The translations under genes were made by a program, and so were the position numbers. The notes under the pieces were generated by a model. The model did not search any database. It saw only the letters and a list, made by a program, of their open reading frames with translations, and was not told the origin of the DNA. DNA of 64,000 nt from Chiridota heheva (Eukaryota; Echinodermata; Holothuroidea; Apodida; Chiridotidae): positions 232,501-296,500 of the forward strand of contig JAIGNY010002050.1 of NCBI GenBank assembly GCA_020152595.1, written 5' to 3'. Of the stretch, positions 61,816 through 64,000 are shown piece by piece; the first letter of the stretch is position 1; each line of letters starts with the position of its first letter.

Positions 61816-64000
61816 CTTAAGGTGATGAGATCAGCAACTCCATGAATTGCTTTCTTGTTTAACTTGTTACTATGTGATCATCTGATTATTAGATATGTCT
61901 CAAAGTACTGTTTAATGATGAAAGTCTGGTCATTGCAAGTAGCTTCAAAGCATCTGGTGTGAGTCATCTATAGTGGACTGATTTTCAACTATATTTTACA
62001 CAGGTTTAGGTTTTTTTTTTTTTTTTTGCCCTCTCTTTGACATATCTAACCACCGAACTTTGCGTAATATCTTTCTGACATAATTGAGACATTTCTGAGA
62101 TCCTACTAAAACGAATGACAATACATTTATAAGCAACAAAAAAATGGAATTACCAAACCGAATGACAGCGAGGGTCCTACTTAATTGAATGACAACTTAG
62201 TAACCTAACCCTAACCTTACCCTATGTTTTCGTTTGTACCTCAATTGAATACGGATAAACTGTTTCAGATACATCGGACTGTTTGTGTATAATGTATGGC
62301 CCGTAGTCAACGAACCTCCTTTTGTTGAGAAAGAATCCTTTTGAGATCTAAAAAATGTAATAAAGAATATTTTTTTTTAAAGGTTTGTTGCCTCTTATGC
62401 GAAAGACGAACCCCCTTTCAAACTCCTTCCCCCCTTTCCCCCTTCCCCCCACACACACACACACTTGTTCTTTTTTTAAGTGCTCTTTTGCCATCTAAAA
62501 AATGAATAAGCATCCGAAATTTCAAGATATTTTCCCCTTTTATACGAAAAACGAACTTTTCAAATTCCTGGCTACGGGCCTGTATATATTGTCATTCGTG
62601 TCATTCGCTTTAGTTTCACCCCATTCTGCTACTTCTGATCGTCGACAGTACTGCTTCGCAAGTCATTCGGGTGGGTTTTTCATAACTTTTTTTCTTCCCT
62701 TTTTGAGAAATTGCAATTATTTAGAAAGTAACGGAACCATCTGAGTCAGACCTGATATGAGTCTTTGATGATGACTGGTGTGCATCACAAATTGTTGTAT
62801 ATTTGAATGCTTAAGCTGTTTCAAGCAACAGCAGTTGCTCTGCACTGATTGGTCGTCTTGCTGCATTCATTATCTCAATCCAATGCGCTGTTATGTCCTG
62901 CAAACGTTTATCCAGACTGTCTTTCTCCTTTCATACAGGTACTGGCTTGGGCATGGACATGGGTTTGGATACAATAATAGCCTGATAACCGCAACATATA
63001 CTTTATGCCTTAGTAGTTGGCTGTCAGTGTCACGACCTTGTATGCGGCCACAGTGACGATATGTGAATAATACATTGAATTAACGCGCACCATCTTGCTC
63101 GCCAAGCCTGGAACATTTTAAGGGCATTTGAGCCAAACTGCCGCCGGGCTTTGGACACCGACATCAGCCATAAGATACTTATTTTGTGTAATAAAACTGT
63201 GAAAGGTTGTCTTTCGTGGTAACCAACATGGCATGGAAACTTCAATACGAATTAGAATTATAGAAATATATACGGATACAGAGTTGACGATCACATCTTG
63301 TCGACTGCTCGATTTCTTCAGTAGATGTCAATTAAGCGGATCTGTGCTTTCATAAACGTGATAGAGTAATTCAAAAAAAGGAACGTGTAAATCATAAGTA
63401 ACTTGATGTAGGCCTAATTGTTGCAGTAGCTTAGAGCATGCGCTGTTGCTTTTGAATGTGTCCTCAAGATTTAAATGTCAATTTTTAACCTATTAGCCTA
63501 CTTATTGTAGCTCAACCCACACTCACAGAATTAGTGTGGGCGGTTATAAACTTGTACTTGACATCCCACATAGGCCTGCAGTAACTTTCTCTTTAAAACG
63601 CATCTCCTCCTAAGTTTAAAACTTTTGCTCTTAAATTTTGGTTCAGGCAAGACACTTTCATCTTCTATATATCTACAATTTTTTAAAGGGTAAATCATTA
63701 CGGTAATTTTTGAGTTAGATCTTAGGAAATTTGCATTTGTTCAAGGAGTTGCCATGGCAACACAACTTTTTCTAGCAGGGCTATCTTTCATCACTGAATT
63801 ACTCATCGTGCATGAACAAACTCCAGGAATTAACCCGGTGATATATGATCCATTTCTTGTTTGGAAGAAAGTATTCAGCTTGGATCTTATTTTGTGTGAT
63901 TGAGAATAAGTTATGAAGAATAAATACTTTATCTCTATACATTGTTTCCATTAATGATAGTCACTCTGGTCCAACTAAGAAGCAAATAGTTCAGTGTAAT
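61816..64000. other. Right-hand non-coding interval
   Basis: No exon is supported. There are a T tract near 62011-62025, and C-rich (62430-62450) and CA (62451-62464) tracts. Telomere-like AACCTAACCCTAACCTTACC occurs once near 62200, too short to mean anything. Confidence 0.45.
63748..63761. promoter_or_regulatory. Perfect RFX X-box palindrome
   Basis: GTTGCCATGGCAAC is a complete 14-base palindrome identical to the ideal X-box bound by RFX factors. No gene is visible within the remaining bases, so any target would lie beyond the window or the match is fortuitous. Confidence 0.5.

Noticed and set aside
62930-63010. Possible exon after TTTCATACAG
   Set aside because: The frame compatible with phase 1 stops within about 16 codons and has no likeness to known domains.

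Overview
This looks like about 64 kb of nuclear DNA from a marine invertebrate, probably a deuterostome such as an echinoderm or hemichordate. The reasons are short exons with GT-AG introns, intron-rich extracellular proteins, a stathmin-domain protein gene, CR1/L2-like LINE tails, tRNA-derived SINEs and many miniature DNA transposons. The species cannot be fixed from the sequence. Nothing bacterial is present, and most long open frames are translated simple repeats.

Three genes are supported. (1) An STMND1-like gene (stathmin domain-containing protein 1) lies on the minus strand at 14980-11272: three exons, predicted 341 residues, start MGCNSSK. Its upstream side carries RFX X-box-like and forkhead-like sites. 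(2) A minus-strand gene at 33097-26996 encodes a signal peptide, a divergent SRCR-like domain split over two exons, a WSC domain and a CUB domain. Its last exon was not found. (3) A plus-strand paralogue of gene 2 runs from 40683 to 58911, with the same exon order and intron phases plus a short Pro/Ser/Thr tail ending in a stop. Genes 2 and 3 diverge head to head across about 7.6 kb and look like an inverted duplication. Every intron in both genes is phase 1.

Layout. 1-2.2 kb: no gene. 2.2-5.6 kb: a foldback-like transposon with tandemly repeated arms and a GAA tract. 6.1-7.7 kb: a CATCAGGAG minisatellite split by a hAT-like element. 8.1-10.7 kb: small elements and an 18-bp array containing TGACGTCA. 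11.3-15.3 kb: STMND1-like gene. 15.6-24.4 kb: hAT-like elements, a LINE scrap, then long AATC and AT tracts. 27-33.1 kb: gene 2. 34.3-35.6 kb: a LINE tail leading into a ~770-bp ATT tract. 37.8-38.9 kb: four tandem ~300-bp units. 40.7-58.9 kb: gene 3, whose 12.8-kb second intron has collected LINEs, inverted-repeat elements, a SINE and a THAP pseudogene. 59-64 kb: an inverted-repeat element, G-rich tracts, a ~300-bp tandem repeat rich in AGGTCA-type half sites, and a perfect X-box palindrome near the right edge.

The most novel item is the divergent pair of SRCR-like/WSC/CUB genes. The domains suggest secreted or cell-surface recognition proteins, but no function can be read from sequence. The next most useful items are the foldback-like element and five hAT-like insertions with 8-bp or near-8-bp target duplications.
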